19,677 nt of DNA from Bacteroidales bacterium UBA1794 (GTDB taxonomy: Bacteria; Bacteroidota; Bacteroidia; Bacteroidales; Bacteroidaceae), in assembly GCA_002315435.1 (NCBI GenBank), contig DCFW01000013.1:59656-79332 (forward strand), given 5' to 3'. Positions 1 through 8,341 of this stretch are shown piece by piece. The translations under genes were made by a program, and so were the position numbers. Each line of letters begins with the position of its first letter. Position 1 is the stretch's first letter. The notes below the pieces were generated by a model. That model ran no database searches, was not told where the DNA came from, and was given only the letters and a program-made list of their open reading frames with translations.

Positions 1-2522
1 TCTTATCAAACATCTACATCAAACCACAACGTTGCTAGATACATAGACATTTCGTTATCGTTGTATCTTATCAAACATCTACATCAAACCACAACTCTCA
101 CCACGCATCTCTGTGATATTTTGAGTTGTATCTTATCAAACATCTACATCAAACCACAACCATTACCCTTTGTTTCTACATTAATAAGGGTTGTATCTTA
201 TCAAACATCTACATCAAACCACAACCATTCAGATCAATCAAATGAGTTCGGACGAGTTGTATCTTATCAAACATCTACATCAAACCACAACGTAGCTACA
301 ATACGTATTGATTAATGTATAGTTGTATCTTATCAAACATCTACATCAAACCACAACGTATGGTTATAAACCTAATAGGCTTTCAGAGTTGTATCTTATC
401 AAACATCTACATCAAACCACAACTAATCACCACCGATATTGCATCTATTAAAGTTGTATCTTATCAAACATCTACATCAAACCACAACTTCTTAGTCTTA
501 CACAATAGTATACTTAAGGTTGTATCTTATCAAACATCTACATCAAACCACAACTCTTTTTACCTGCGAGCAAAACATCCCAGTGTTGTATCTTATCAAA
601 CATCTACATCAAACCACAACTATTGGAAGATGTTTTAAATGAAAGTTGGAGTTGTATCTTATCAAACATCTACATCAAACCACAACTCCAAAGAAATAAT
701 TCCCTCCAAGTCTATAGTTGTATCTTATCAAACATCTACATCAAACCACAACTTATCAAAGGAGGATTTTACAAAGAAACTCGTTGTATCTTATCAAACA
801 TCTACATCAAACCACAACTTGGCGGAAAAAAGAACGTTTCCAGTTATAGTTGTATCTTATCAAACATCTACATCAAACCACAACTCTGTGATGGCATATA
901 GATACTTAGTATTGTTGTATCTTATCAAACATCTACATCAAACCACAACTTAAAAACAGCAAGTCCGGCAGCGAAAGCGTTGTATCTTATCAAACATCTA
1001 CATCAAACCACAACTGGTATAACTTCCATCTTTCCCATACGTCCGTTGTATCTTATCAAACATCTACATCAAACCACAACGTGCTTACAGTTCCCATATC
1101 AGAAAGAGCAGTTGTATCTTATCAAACATCTACATCAAACCACAACCTTAATGAATCTGCTAAAAATTCAGGTGCGTTGTATCTTATCAAACATCTACAT
1201 CAAACCACAACTGTACGCCGGATGTGTATATTCCTGCATTGTTGTATCTTATCAAACATCTACATCAAACCACAACTCAAAAAGTTGTCGTATCGCAAGA
1301 TACCGCGTTGTATCTTATCAAACATCTACATCAAACCACAACTCTTGTATGTCTAATAATCTATACATAATAGTTGTATCTTATCAAACATCTACATCAA
1401 ACCACAACAACACATTGCTTTATCGTCAAGGAGGATAGTTGTATCTTATCAAACATCTACATCAAACCACAACAGCTATCTTCCATCCCGATAATTTATA
1501 AAAGTTGTATCTTATCAAACATCTACATCAAACCACAACTTTTCGTCAACTGCTGATTCGATAGACTTGGTTGTATCTTATCAAACATCTACATCAAACC
1601 ACAACCTATCATAACCTTTCAACTTTACAATATCGTTGTATCTTATCAAACATCTACATCAAACCACAACCCTTGTTTATATTTATAGTAGCCGTTAACG
1701 TTGTATCTTATCAAACATCTACATCAAACCACAACTGTCTGTATTATCAGAAGCTCTTTGCATTTGTTGTATCTTATCAAACATCTACATCAAACCACAA
1801 CCGACAGACTTTCTTTGTTTGATGATGTTAGTTGTATCTTATCAAACATCTACATCAAACCACAACCGCAAGTGCGCCTGTTTCAAATGTTACTACGTTG
1901 TATCTTATCAAACATCTACATCAAACCACAACCTACAACATTCTCTTTGCCTGTTATTCCTAGTTGTATCTTATCAAACATCTACATCAAACCACAACTA
2001 GCACGGACGGACAGAAAGCACAGACAGCGTTGTATCTTATCAAACATCTACATCAAACCACAACCAAGATCTACTATTGTAAAATGCGTTTTTGTTGTAT
2101 CTTATCAAACATCTACATCAAACCACAACGTGCCTACAATCATGCCACGGGGTGCGAGGTTGTATCTTATCAAACATCTACATCAAACCACAACTTCATG
2201 CAAAAATGGAAACAACACAATGAGTTGTATCTTATCAAACATCTACATCAAACCACAACTTCATTTAAGGATTTTAAAGAAGACGAATAGTTGTATCTTA
2301 TCAAACATCTACATCAAACCACAACTAATTTATGCAAGAAAATTAATAAAAATAAGTTGTATCTTATCAAACATCTACATCAAACCACAACTTAAGTGAT
2401 GGAACAATTTGGTTGGAGTTGTTGTATCTTATCAAACATCTACATCAAACCACAACCGAAGGCAATTACAGAAGTAAACATAGAAGGTTGTATCTTATCA
2501 AACATCTACATCAAACCACAAC
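1..2522 (-). CRISPR. Type II-C CRISPR array, 38 full repeats plus one cut by the window edge
   Basis: A 36-bp repeat recurs every 65 or 66 bp. On the plus strand it starts GTTGTATCTTATC and ends CAAACCACAAC. The first copy (1-30) lacks its first six bases because the window starts inside it, so the array continues to the left. Full copies run from 60-95 to 2487-2522. I counted 38 spacers, 22 of 30 nt and 16 of 29 nt, with no duplicate noticed. All repeats read as identical, including the last one beside the leader. The plus-strand anti-repeat of the tracrRNA shows that the functional crRNA is the minus-strand transcript, whose repeat starts GTTGTGGTTTGATG. The array is therefore transcribed leftward, in the same direction as the cas genes, and new spacers should be added at the 2522 end. 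Open reading frames across the array are by-products of the repeat. Confidence 0.99.
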
Positions 2523-2606
2523 CTCAGTGATATAACCTGCTGTAATATAACTAATTACGAGCTATTCTTTGCTAAAGAAATGGTATGATATAGTCAAATA
2601 CTGATG
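2523..2606 (-). promoter_or_regulatory. CRISPR leader
   Basis: This AT-rich stretch of 84 bp lies between the last repeat and the cas2 stop codon, where a leader is expected given the leftward transcription implied by the tracrRNA. It holds no ORF and no repeat remnant. The assignment rests on position and array polarity. Confidence 0.7.
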
Positions 2607-2614
2607 CAAAAGTA
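2607..2614 (-). promoter_or_regulatory. Candidate array promoter (-7 box) abutting the cas2 stop
   Basis: The minus strand reads TACTTTTG here, a full match to the Bacteroides -7 consensus TAnnTTTG. It lies directly after the cas2 TAG (2615-2617), so transcription would begin near 2600 and run through the leader into the array. I see no good TTTG -33 element at the usual spacing, which lowers confidence. The upstream half of the promoter would lie inside the cas2 coding sequence. Confidence 0.5.
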
Positions 2615-2953
2615 CTAAAATATTTCTAATTGTTGGGGCTCACTAATGATCCTTTTCTTCATTTTACCCCAAAAGTTATATATGTCTCCATATTGTTTAT
2701 CTGTTACACATAATATACTCACCATTCCTTTTAATGGAATAAATGATTTTACTCTTTTTTGATGTACTACCAGACTTTCGTGCGATGCGCAATGCCTGAC
2801 GTATACTGAATATTGCATCATAGAGAACCCGTCTTTTTCGAGATTCTTACGAAAAAGAGCGGAGTTCTTCTTGTCTTGTTTACTCAGTGTGGGGAGATCG
2901 AAGAAAACAAATAGCCACATAATATGATAGGCATTTAATCGGTATTCTGTCAT
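2615..2953 (-). CDS. cas2: CRISPR-associated endoribonuclease Cas2 (type II-C)
   Basis: Cas2 is the dimeric structural partner of Cas1 in the spacer-integration complex. The 112-aa product has the ferredoxin-like beta-1 strand motif WLFVFFDLP, with the conserved Asp at residue 19, followed by a typical Lys-rich helix and the segment MMQYSVYVRHC. The N-terminal extension before the first strand (MTEYRLNAYHIM) is usual for Bacteroidetes type II Cas2, so the first ATG is preferred over Met12. The gene starts 2 bp after the cas1 stop, is the last gene of the cas9-cas1-cas2 operon and ends beside the CRISPR leader. Its 3' end overlaps the probable array promoter region. There is no sign of truncation. 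Confidence 0.98.
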   Translation of the reverse strand: MTEYRLNAYHIMWLFVFFDLPTLSKQDKKNSALFRKNLEKDGFSMMQYSVYVRHCASHESLVVHQKRVKSFIPLKGMVSILCVTDKQYGDIYNFWGKMKKRIISEPQQLEIF

Positions 2954-2955
2954 TC

Positions 2956-3837
2956 TTATATTAATGGATAAACAATAGATTTCTCTTCTCCTTTATAACA
3001 TCTTGCTAAAGACGCGGTGGTTAATGATAACGCAACTTCAAGCGGACGTGTTACTTTGCTGAAATGCACATCGCAAAATAGAATACGGAAAAGATCTGAT
3101 TTCGTTTGTTTGCTTAGTTCTGTTTCTCCGTTTGCATATAGATCAAAGACCAGTTCGTCTACAAATGGGCGATAAGGTTCCATGATGTCGTCAGCCAATG
3201 GAAAAGCATTGTATTTATTCTTATGACAGATTCCGAATGATGGTAACAATCCTGAACCTGTTAATGCTCTTGCTGTTGCAGCACGTAGCAGCGAGTATCC
3301 ATAATTGAGTAGATTGTTTGGTGGTGCTCCCATGCGTTCACGTGAGAAGTCTTTCCCCAATAGCTCTTTCCAATATTTTCTTGCAGCTAATCCCTCTCTA
3401 TTGTCGCTATCACCTGCTTTCACATTGGTATAGAATGGCTTTAACATGTTACCGGATTTCCCTAGTTTATTAAGCAGCAAAGATTGGTTTTTAATCTTAT
3501 ATTCTATGACTTGCTTCCATAGCTGTTTCTTCAATACTTCTTTAATGCTGATTTGTTCTCTAAAGTTTTCTCCTTGAATTCGATTAGAGTCTAAACTTAG
3601 TAGCATTGATTGAGGCATTTGTCTGTTGTCGCAGAAGATGACACTTACATTATTTTCCACAAGCTCATTGAGCAAAGGGATGGTAATCGAGATCATTGGG
3701 TTCTCTATAATGACAAATCCAATGTCTTCTATAGCCCTTTTTACTTTTTCATCCGATTCTTTTACTGAAATCACCATTTGATGATCTTTCAAGGATAATG
3801 AAACCGGCATAGTAAGGAATAGTGTCTGCTTGATCAT
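2956..3837 (-). CDS. cas1: CRISPR-associated integrase Cas1 (type II-C)
   Basis: Cas1 is the metal-dependent integrase that, with Cas2, inserts prespacers at the leader-proximal repeat. The 293-aa length is normal for type II. The expected metal ligands are visible: Glu148 in the DNREGLAARKYW motif, His205 in FGICHKNKYNAF, and Glu220 in ADDIMEPYRPFVDEL. The N-terminal half (1-90) is the beta-rich dimerisation domain and the C-terminal half is helical. Its ATG overlaps the cas9 stop as ATGA (3834-3837), which suggests translational coupling, and cas2 follows after 2 bp. No csn2 or cas4 is adjacent, which fits subtype II-C. All catalytic residues are kept, so adaptation is probably functional. 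Confidence 0.99.
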   Translation of the reverse strand: MIKQTLFLTMPVSLSLKDHQMVISVKESDEKVKRAIEDIGFVIIENPMISITIPLLNELVENNVSVIFCDNRQMPQSMLLSLDSNRIQGENFREQISIKEVLKKQLWKQVIEYKIKNQSLLLNKLGKSGNMLKPFYTNVKAGDSDNREGLAARKYWKELLGKDFSRERMGAPPNNLLNYGYSLLRAATARALTGSGLLPSFGICHKNKYNAFPLADDIMEPYRPFVDELVFDLYANGETELSKQTKSDLFRILFCDVHFSKVTRPLEVALSLTTASLARCYKGEEKSIVYPLI

Positions 3838-6800
3838 TGGCGTAATCGTTTAAGTTTTCCTAGTTCGTCTATCTCAAAATCATATCCTTCAACTAATGCA
3901 TTGATTTGTGTGTTCAGCATAAAGATTCCAGGTCTGAATAGATCTTCTTTCTTAAAGATCCCTTTTGTCACAGGGATCAAAGAACTTGCACGGGCCTCTT
4001 GATGATAAACCATATTGATAGCTGCATAGCTATATTTTGATATTCTTAGTGATGATAATCCAGTAACTTTATACAACCTCTGTTGTATTACAGACAGATC
4101 GTTTTCCCATATTTCGGAAGGTGACTTCTCATACAGTAATACCCTTGTACCTATTTTAAGGCAATAAGCTAAGGGATAATTGCTTTTGCTTATTTGAGGG
4201 ACTAATTGATGATCAGTCAGTCCTTTATCATTGCTTCTCTTATAATAAGCTGCGGCGTCTAAATTGTTTACCAATTCAAATTCTCTCTTTTCTTTTCCTT
4301 TATTGTCTTTACCTATATATATCGCAAGCATATAGTTTCGATCATTGGTGACATGATATGTACGTTTGTACTCGTGCTGTGATTGATCCCTTTGATTGCG
4401 GATGTTCAGTGGATTTGTGACGGAAGGAGTATAGCAACGTACCTTCTTGATAGGAATTTGTTTTCCTTCATTCATCCAGATTGCTTCACTCATTGCCGTT
4501 TTGAATCCCTTTTCCGTAACAGCATTCATTACTTTTTGTCTTACCACATCATCTACAATGTTGGCAATATCACTCTCTTTTATATCTTTTAATTGCTTGC
4601 GTACCACATACTTTATTTGTCCGTCTTGTTGTATGGCACCATAATAGGTATCATTATGCAACGATCCGCGTGCCGTGTCTCCTTGGGCATATTGTATAGA
4701 TCCATCCGGCATTTTTATCTTATGCTTACTTTGTTTTGGAAGGTTGTTAGCGTTGTAGTGCGCAATGAGTATTTCCTGTTGTATGTTCTTTAAATCTTCA
4801 GTGAAAGTGGCCCAAGGCTTAGGGTATTGTGCTTTTTGTAATCCAAACCATTTATGGTTTTCTTCATCGTGATAGTATTGAGCAAGCTTGTCATATTCAT
4901 ATTTCCCGATACATGCGATAGTTATAGCATCAATACAATGGTGAACATGGTTTACGCGTTCTTTCTTCACGTAATCGTCTTGCAATCCCCATATTTTACG
5001 GAAGTCAGATGTAGCTAATCCTTTGACGACATATACTTTAGGGAATACCGATTTAAGGTATAACCGTGCATATTTTGAAATGATTCCGATATCAGTTCCT
5101 TGTCTCCTGCTAAATCCTTCAGGTATTTCGGTCATAGTAAAACGAATATATTTATTCTTCCAATAGTTCCGTTCGATGGAAAGGCGGTGACGTTTCTGTA
5201 TGATCGTATCTTTCTGTTCTTTTGATGAGGCAGCATTTGCTTTTGTTCTTCTTATTTGCTGCTCGAGTGATTCATATCTGTCCTTCCAGTCCTCTATTCG
5301 TTCTAATATTTCTTCATGATTAGGTAGTTGTGATGGAAGCTTTGTTCCTTTTGATTCTCTGTTAAATCTGTTATTGCATAGAGTTAAGTTCATGACAGTA
5401 CTATCTCCACCGACACTTTGCGGTATGGTATGCTCTATATCATATTTAGGATTAGCCCCTATGAAATCACTAATGCGAATGGTCTCACCGGTATAAAGGC
5501 AGATATGGTTTTGTTCTTCCCATAATTCGTATTTTAATACTTCGGAGTCGTTTGGTTCAATATCGATACCTGTTTCAGCTTTATATTGTTCTTTTATGCT
5601 GTTCTTATATTCATCATGTTTTTTCTGATTGCTCCTTTGAATATCATTAATAGCTTTCCGCTTATTGGCATCATTCAGTTCACGTGCAAATTCAACATGA
5701 ATTGTAGTGTTGTTATCAATCTTTTTCTCTTTTAATAATTGATTGATTACTTTGCGCAGACGGAACAATGAGTGCATAGCCATTGGATTCTTTACACCAC
5801 CGGTGCGTGGAGAACCTAATTGGTATTCACCTAAATCATTTGGACGAACTTTAGGGTATGCGTCCATCATAGAGGGATGATATAATATATCGGTGGCATT
5901 TGTTGGCAAATCGAAGTTGTCATTAAGAAAGCCTTTAATGCATTGGTCCAATGTTCCAGTCTCTTTAGACGGATCATATTGATCAATCATCTTGCAGATT
6001 TCATCAATGATGAATCCCCTAGTATCGTCTATCTCCCAAATGTAATGAGGAATGATACTTCCTAAATTGCCTAAGAATACGGCATGTGAGTAGGGAAGGC
6101 CCTTTCGCAAATATGGCAAAATGTTTCTAATTGCTTTTAAGCTTAGTGAAGCGTAGTCACTTGGCATAGCGATCTTAGCAAACTTCTCCGCCTTTTCTTC
6201 CTCAAGTTGTAGTCTGTTACCGGCAAATCCTTTGAGTTTGTCTTCATCAGAGTAGAAGAATAGTGCATGCCAAATATCATTAACGATTTCACTCTTTTTC
6301 TTATCCTTTCTTAGTGTGTAATATTGTGATACAGTGTCAATCCAATTATCACCGAATATCGCACGTAATTGAGATAAGACCGGACAGCCGGAGACGGATG
6401 TATCTATTTGGTAATTGAAAAGATATGGTTTGTATGTTTCTTTTTTGTAATACCCATAGTTGTTTTTACCTGCAATCTTTTTTGCAATATCTTCAAAGTT
6501 AAAGTTCTTCTTTGAGACTCTATAAAATAAAGGAGCAATAAGTTCTTTTTCTTCTTTTGTTAGAAGTCTTAGATCATCATCTTGTGGGGTCTTCACTTTT
6601 ATGTTGTTGATGAAGCACAACATCCTAAATTCTTCATAATATGGATGAGAAGCAGAGCATCTACTCTTTCCTTTCTCAAAGGTGCAGGTTCCTACTTGAC
6701 CTTTCTGTGATTTAAGTGGACGTTGTGTGAATATAGTTTTTTCTATTTTAATTGCAAGTCCCTCGTCTATGCCTTGTATTTCACATATGGCTTTGAACTC

Positions 6801-7454
6801 TTTTAGGTAATGTTCTTTTCTTGCTGTATAATGGTTCCTTATCTTTTCTCCTTTCTGATAAAGCGAATAAAAATATTCTCCAAGATATTTGCAACCGCTA
6901 TCGCTTATCTCTGTAGAAAGTTCATCAATGCTTAGTTTTACAGTTCCGTCACTTTCTTTGGTAGTCTCTTTACGATTACTTAAAAATCCTCTTCGTTGGG
7001 CTATATGATAGAAGGCTCTTCCCAGTATGTAGCGTTGGTCTAGTTTATTTAAATCCAGTTTCTTTGTAACACAAAGGTGCCTATAATAATATGGGTTCTT
7101 ATTTTCTTTGTCATCTGTTTGTTCCCAATCAATAAAGTTATTATCTATCGGATACTTTTTATGTAACCTCCACATAGAAAGATCCCCTTGAGATAATGGT
7201 GGACATAAATGATTATCAGACAAAACTCTTAAAACTCTTATTTTGCGAAGCTTTCTTCGGTAATAGAGCTTTCTTATAGAACGGTGATCTGTTCGTTCAG
7301 ATGCTTTTGAAGATTCAATACCCTTTTCTATTTTTACGCCTTCTTGGAAGATATTCACTCCCTTTTCTATGAGGCGATATGAAGACTCTTCCTTGTCAAC
7401 AATAGCCCATCCTAGGCTGTTCGTTCCTGTATCTATTCCTAATATTCTTTCCAT
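3834..7454 (-). CDS. cas9: CRISPR-associated endonuclease Cas9 (type II-C)
   Basis: This 1206-aa RNA-guided nuclease would cut both strands of DNA complementary to the spacer. The RuvC-I motif ILGIDTGTNSLGWAI carries Asp8. An Arg-rich bridge helix follows at about 51-80 (RKLYYRRKLRKIRVLRVL), then the REC lobe. RuvC-II carries Glu588 in IHVEFAREL. The HNH domain has YDIEHTIPQS with His675, followed by a conserved Asn near 698 (FNRESKG). RuvC-III has VNHVHHCIDAIT with His839 and Asp842. The remaining roughly 360 residues hold the wedge and PAM-interacting region. All catalytic residues are present and the frame is intact. The size and the absence of csn2 and cas4 fit II-C. The ATG at 7454 gives a complete RuvC-I. 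The predicted 5' leader is very short, about 10 nt, with no clear Shine-Dalgarno sequence. The gene is first in the operon and divergent from the tracrRNA. Confidence 0.99.
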   Translation of the reverse strand: MERILGIDTGTNSLGWAIVDKEESSYRLIEKGVNIFQEGVKIEKGIESSKASERTDHRSIRKLYYRRKLRKIRVLRVLSDNHLCPPLSQGDLSMWRLHKKYPIDNNFIDWEQTDDKENKNPYYYRHLCVTKKLDLNKLDQRYILGRAFYHIAQRRGFLSNRKETTKESDGTVKLSIDELSTEISDSGCKYLGEYFYSLYQKGEKIRNHYTARKEHYLKEFKAICEIQGIDEGLAIKIEKTIFTQRPLKSQKGQVGTCTFEKGKSRCSASHPYYEEFRMLCFINNIKVKTPQDDDLRLLTKEEKELIAPLFYRVSKKNFNFEDIAKKIAGKNNYGYYKKETYKPYLFNYQIDTSVSGCPVLSQLRAIFGDNWIDTVSQYYTLRKDKKKSEIVNDIWHALFFYSDEDKLKGFAGNRLQLEEEKAEKFAKIAMPSDYASLSLKAIRNILPYLRKGLPYSHAVFLGNLGSIIPHYIWEIDDTRGFIIDEICKMIDQYDPSKETGTLDQCIKGFLNDNFDLPTNATDILYHPSMMDAYPKVRPNDLGEYQLGSPRTGGVKNPMAMHSLFRLRKVINQLLKEKKIDNNTTIHVEFARELNDANKRKAINDIQRSNQKKHDEYKNSIKEQYKAETGIDIEPNDSEVLKYELWEEQNHICLYTGETIRISDFIGANPKYDIEHTIPQSVGGDSTVMNLTLCNNRFNRESKGTKLPSQLPNHEEILERIEDWKDRYESLEQQIRRTKANAASSKEQKDTIIQKRHRLSIERNYWKNKYIRFTMTEIPEGFSRRQGTDIGIISKYARLYLKSVFPKVYVVKGLATSDFRKIWGLQDDYVKKERVNHVHHCIDAITIACIGKYEYDKLAQYYHDEENHKWFGLQKAQYPKPWATFTEDLKNIQQEILIAHYNANNLPKQSKHKIKMPDGSIQYAQGDTARGSLHNDTYYGAIQQDGQIKYVVRKQLKDIKESDIANIVDDVVRQKVMNAVTEKGFKTAMSEAIWMNEGKQIPIKKVRCYTPSVTNPLNIRNQRDQSQHEYKRTYHVTNDRNYMLAIYIGKDNKGKEKREFELVNNLDAAAYYKRSNDKGLTDHQLVPQISKSNYPLAYCLKIGTRVLLYEKSPSEIWENDLSVIQQRLYKVTGLSSLRISKYSYAAINMVYHQEARASSLIPVTKGIFKKEDLFRPGIFMLNTQINALVEGYDFEIDELGKLKRLRQ

Positions 7455-7470
7455 AGTGCAAAATTTTTTA

Positions 7471-7501
7471 TAAAAGTAAATAAATATTTTGTTTGTCCAA
7501 A
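7471..7501 (-). promoter_or_regulatory. cas9-cas1-cas2 operon promoter
   Basis: On the minus strand, TTTG (7498-7501) is followed after exactly 19 bp by TACTTTTA (7471-7478). This matches the Bacteroides consensus (TTTG, about 19 bp, TAnnTTTG) except for the last base. Transcription would start around 7464, only about 10 nt before the cas9 ATG. It overlaps the opposing tracrRNA promoter by 14 bp. Confidence 0.65.
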
Positions 7502-7518
7502 AAAGATTATTACATTTG
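7488..7518 (+). promoter_or_regulatory. tracrRNA promoter
   Basis: TTTG (7488-7491), a 19-bp spacer and TACATTTG (7511-7518) form a full match to the Bacteroides consensus. The expected start, near 7523-7526, falls just ahead of the anti-repeat. It faces and overlaps the cas9 promoter. Confidence 0.75.
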
Positions 7519-7523
7519 TAATA

Positions 7524-7604
7524 TAAGATCTACATCTTATCACAATAAGGCAGTAATTGCCGAAGGATATTAATTCCTATACTCCCGCTTCGGTGGGAGT
7601 TTTT
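7524..7604 (+). ncRNA. tracrRNA of the type II-C system
   Basis: This RNA pairs with the crRNA repeat to load Cas9 and guide RNase III processing. The anti-repeat ATCTACATC (7528-7536) pairs with nine bases of the minus-strand repeat (GATGTAGAT). A 4x4 internal loop follows (TTAT, 7537-7540), then CACAAT (7541-7546) pairs with the repeat 5' end GTTGTG, using one G-U wobble. Next comes the AAGGC hallmark of II-C tracrRNAs and the hairpin GGCA-GTAAT-TGCC (7549-7561). A weak AGGA/TCCT stem (7564-7578) follows. The RNA ends in the terminator ACTCCCGC-TTCG-GTGGGAGT with a T run (7581-7604). The exact 5' end is inferred from the promoter. It sits divergently next to cas9. Confidence 0.93.
7581..7604 (+). 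terminator. Intrinsic terminator of the tracrRNA
   Basis: ACTCCC pairs with GGGAGT and the inner CGC/GTG pairs extend the stem around a TTCG loop. Five T residues follow directly. This is a classic rho-independent terminator. Confidence 0.92.
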
Positions 7605-7636
7605 GTTTTAAATAAATTCATGGCTTTATTTTTGTA

Positions 7637-7644
7637 TATCTTTG
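7637..7644 (+). promoter_or_regulatory. Candidate promoter -7 box for the acetyltransferase gene
   Basis: TATCTTTG matches TAnnTTTG, but I find no TTTG at the right distance upstream. It would give a 5' leader of about 125 nt before the ATG at 7778. The AT-rich stretch between the tracrRNA terminator and 7778 holds nothing else I can defend. Confidence 0.3.
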
Positions 7645-7777
7645 TCTTGTATAAAGACGATTTAGCTTATGCCGGTTTAGGGACAGTACTATTTATGAAA
7701 ATAATGCGTACTTTTGTAGAAGCAGTTAACGTGATATCTATCACTAGTTTTTTATTAAGACAGAATGATTTTACTTT

Positions 7778-8260
7778 ATGACAATCAGGACTATTCAAGA
7801 AGAAGACGATAAAGCTTTAGGTTGTATTATTCGCAAGACGTTGGAAGAGTTTGGAGCGAATAAACCCGGAACCGTATATTATGATGACGAGATCAATCAT
7901 TTGAGCAAAGAGTTTCATACGGAAAGAAGTACATACTTTGTTGTTTGGGACGACGAGAATAATAAAGTTCTTGGTGGCGGAGGTATTTATCCTACAGACG
8001 GCTTGCCATCAGATACAGCCGAACTGGTAAAGCTTTATTTACTTCCTGAGACGAGAGGAAAGGGACGAGGTAAATTGTTGATAGGGAAGTGTTTGACCTT
8101 TGCCAAGGAAGCCGGTTATTCAAAGGTCTATTTGGAAAGTATGGATGAATTGAGTGGAGCCGTGAGCCTTTACCAAAAGTTAGGCTTCTCATTTCTGGAT
8201 GCTCCAATGGGGAACAGTGGGCATTGCTATTGTGGAATATGGATGATGAAAGAGGTATAA
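7778..8260 (+). CDS. GNAT family N-acetyltransferase
   Basis: The 160-aa protein is a single-domain GCN5-related acetyltransferase, which would transfer the acetyl group of acetyl-CoA to an amine. The N-terminal beta-alpha unit begins TIRTIQEEDDKAL. Motif A is clear: the strand AELVKLYLLPETRGKGRGKLL carries the RxxGxG/A pyrophosphate-binding loop as RGKGRG, followed by the helix ending FAKEAGYSKVYLESM. The motif B region SGAVSLYQKLGFSFLD has the usual Tyr and GF turn. The C terminus (GHCYCGIWMMKEV) completes the fold. The length is typical. The substrate cannot be read from the sequence. The gene stands alone on the plus strand between the tracrRNA and a convergent gene, and no link to CRISPR function is implied. 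Confidence 0.93.
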   Translation: MTIRTIQEEDDKALGCIIRKTLEEFGANKPGTVYYDDEINHLSKEFHTERSTYFVVWDDENNKVLGGGGIYPTDGLPSDTAELVKLYLLPETRGKGRGKLLIGKCLTFAKEAGYSKVYLESMDELSGAVSLYQKLGFSFLDAPMGNSGHCYCGIWMMKEV

Positions 8261-8266
8261 GAATAA

Positions 8267-8314
8267 TGCGGCAAACAATAGGGAACTTTCTAGGAACCTC
8301 TATCGTTTGCCGCA
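8267..8314. terminator. Hairpin between convergent genes, probably a bidirectional terminator
   Basis: TGCGGCAAAC pairs with GTTTGCCGCA and the stem continues with ATAG/CTAT after one mismatch. It lies just after the acetyltransferase stop and faces the end of the convergent gene at 8342. The T tracts are imperfect on both strands. Confidence 0.65.
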
Positions 8315-8341
8315 AAACCTAGTTAGGGTTAAATCCTTTAT

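Noticed and set aside
61..2399. Series of plus-strand ORFs with repeated YLIKHLHQTTT, CILSNIYIKPQ or VVSYQTSTSNHN segments
   Set aside because: They are the CRISPR repeat translated in three frames, with no coding function.
7557..7781. 74-aa plus-strand ORF whose stop overlaps the acetyltransferase ATG (ATGA)
   Set aside because: Its start lies inside the tracrRNA. A shorter start at 7620 is possible, but the peptide has no recognisable features or ribosome site, so the ATGA overlap is probably chance.
7778..8260. Acetyltransferase as a CRISPR accessory or anti-phage gene
   Set aside because: It has its own strand, candidate promoter and terminator, and an ordinary GNAT fold. Adjacency alone does not support a role.
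7992..8315. 107-aa minus-strand ORF antisense to the acetyltransferase
   Set aside because: Shadow ORF; the plus-strand frame has clear GNAT motifs.
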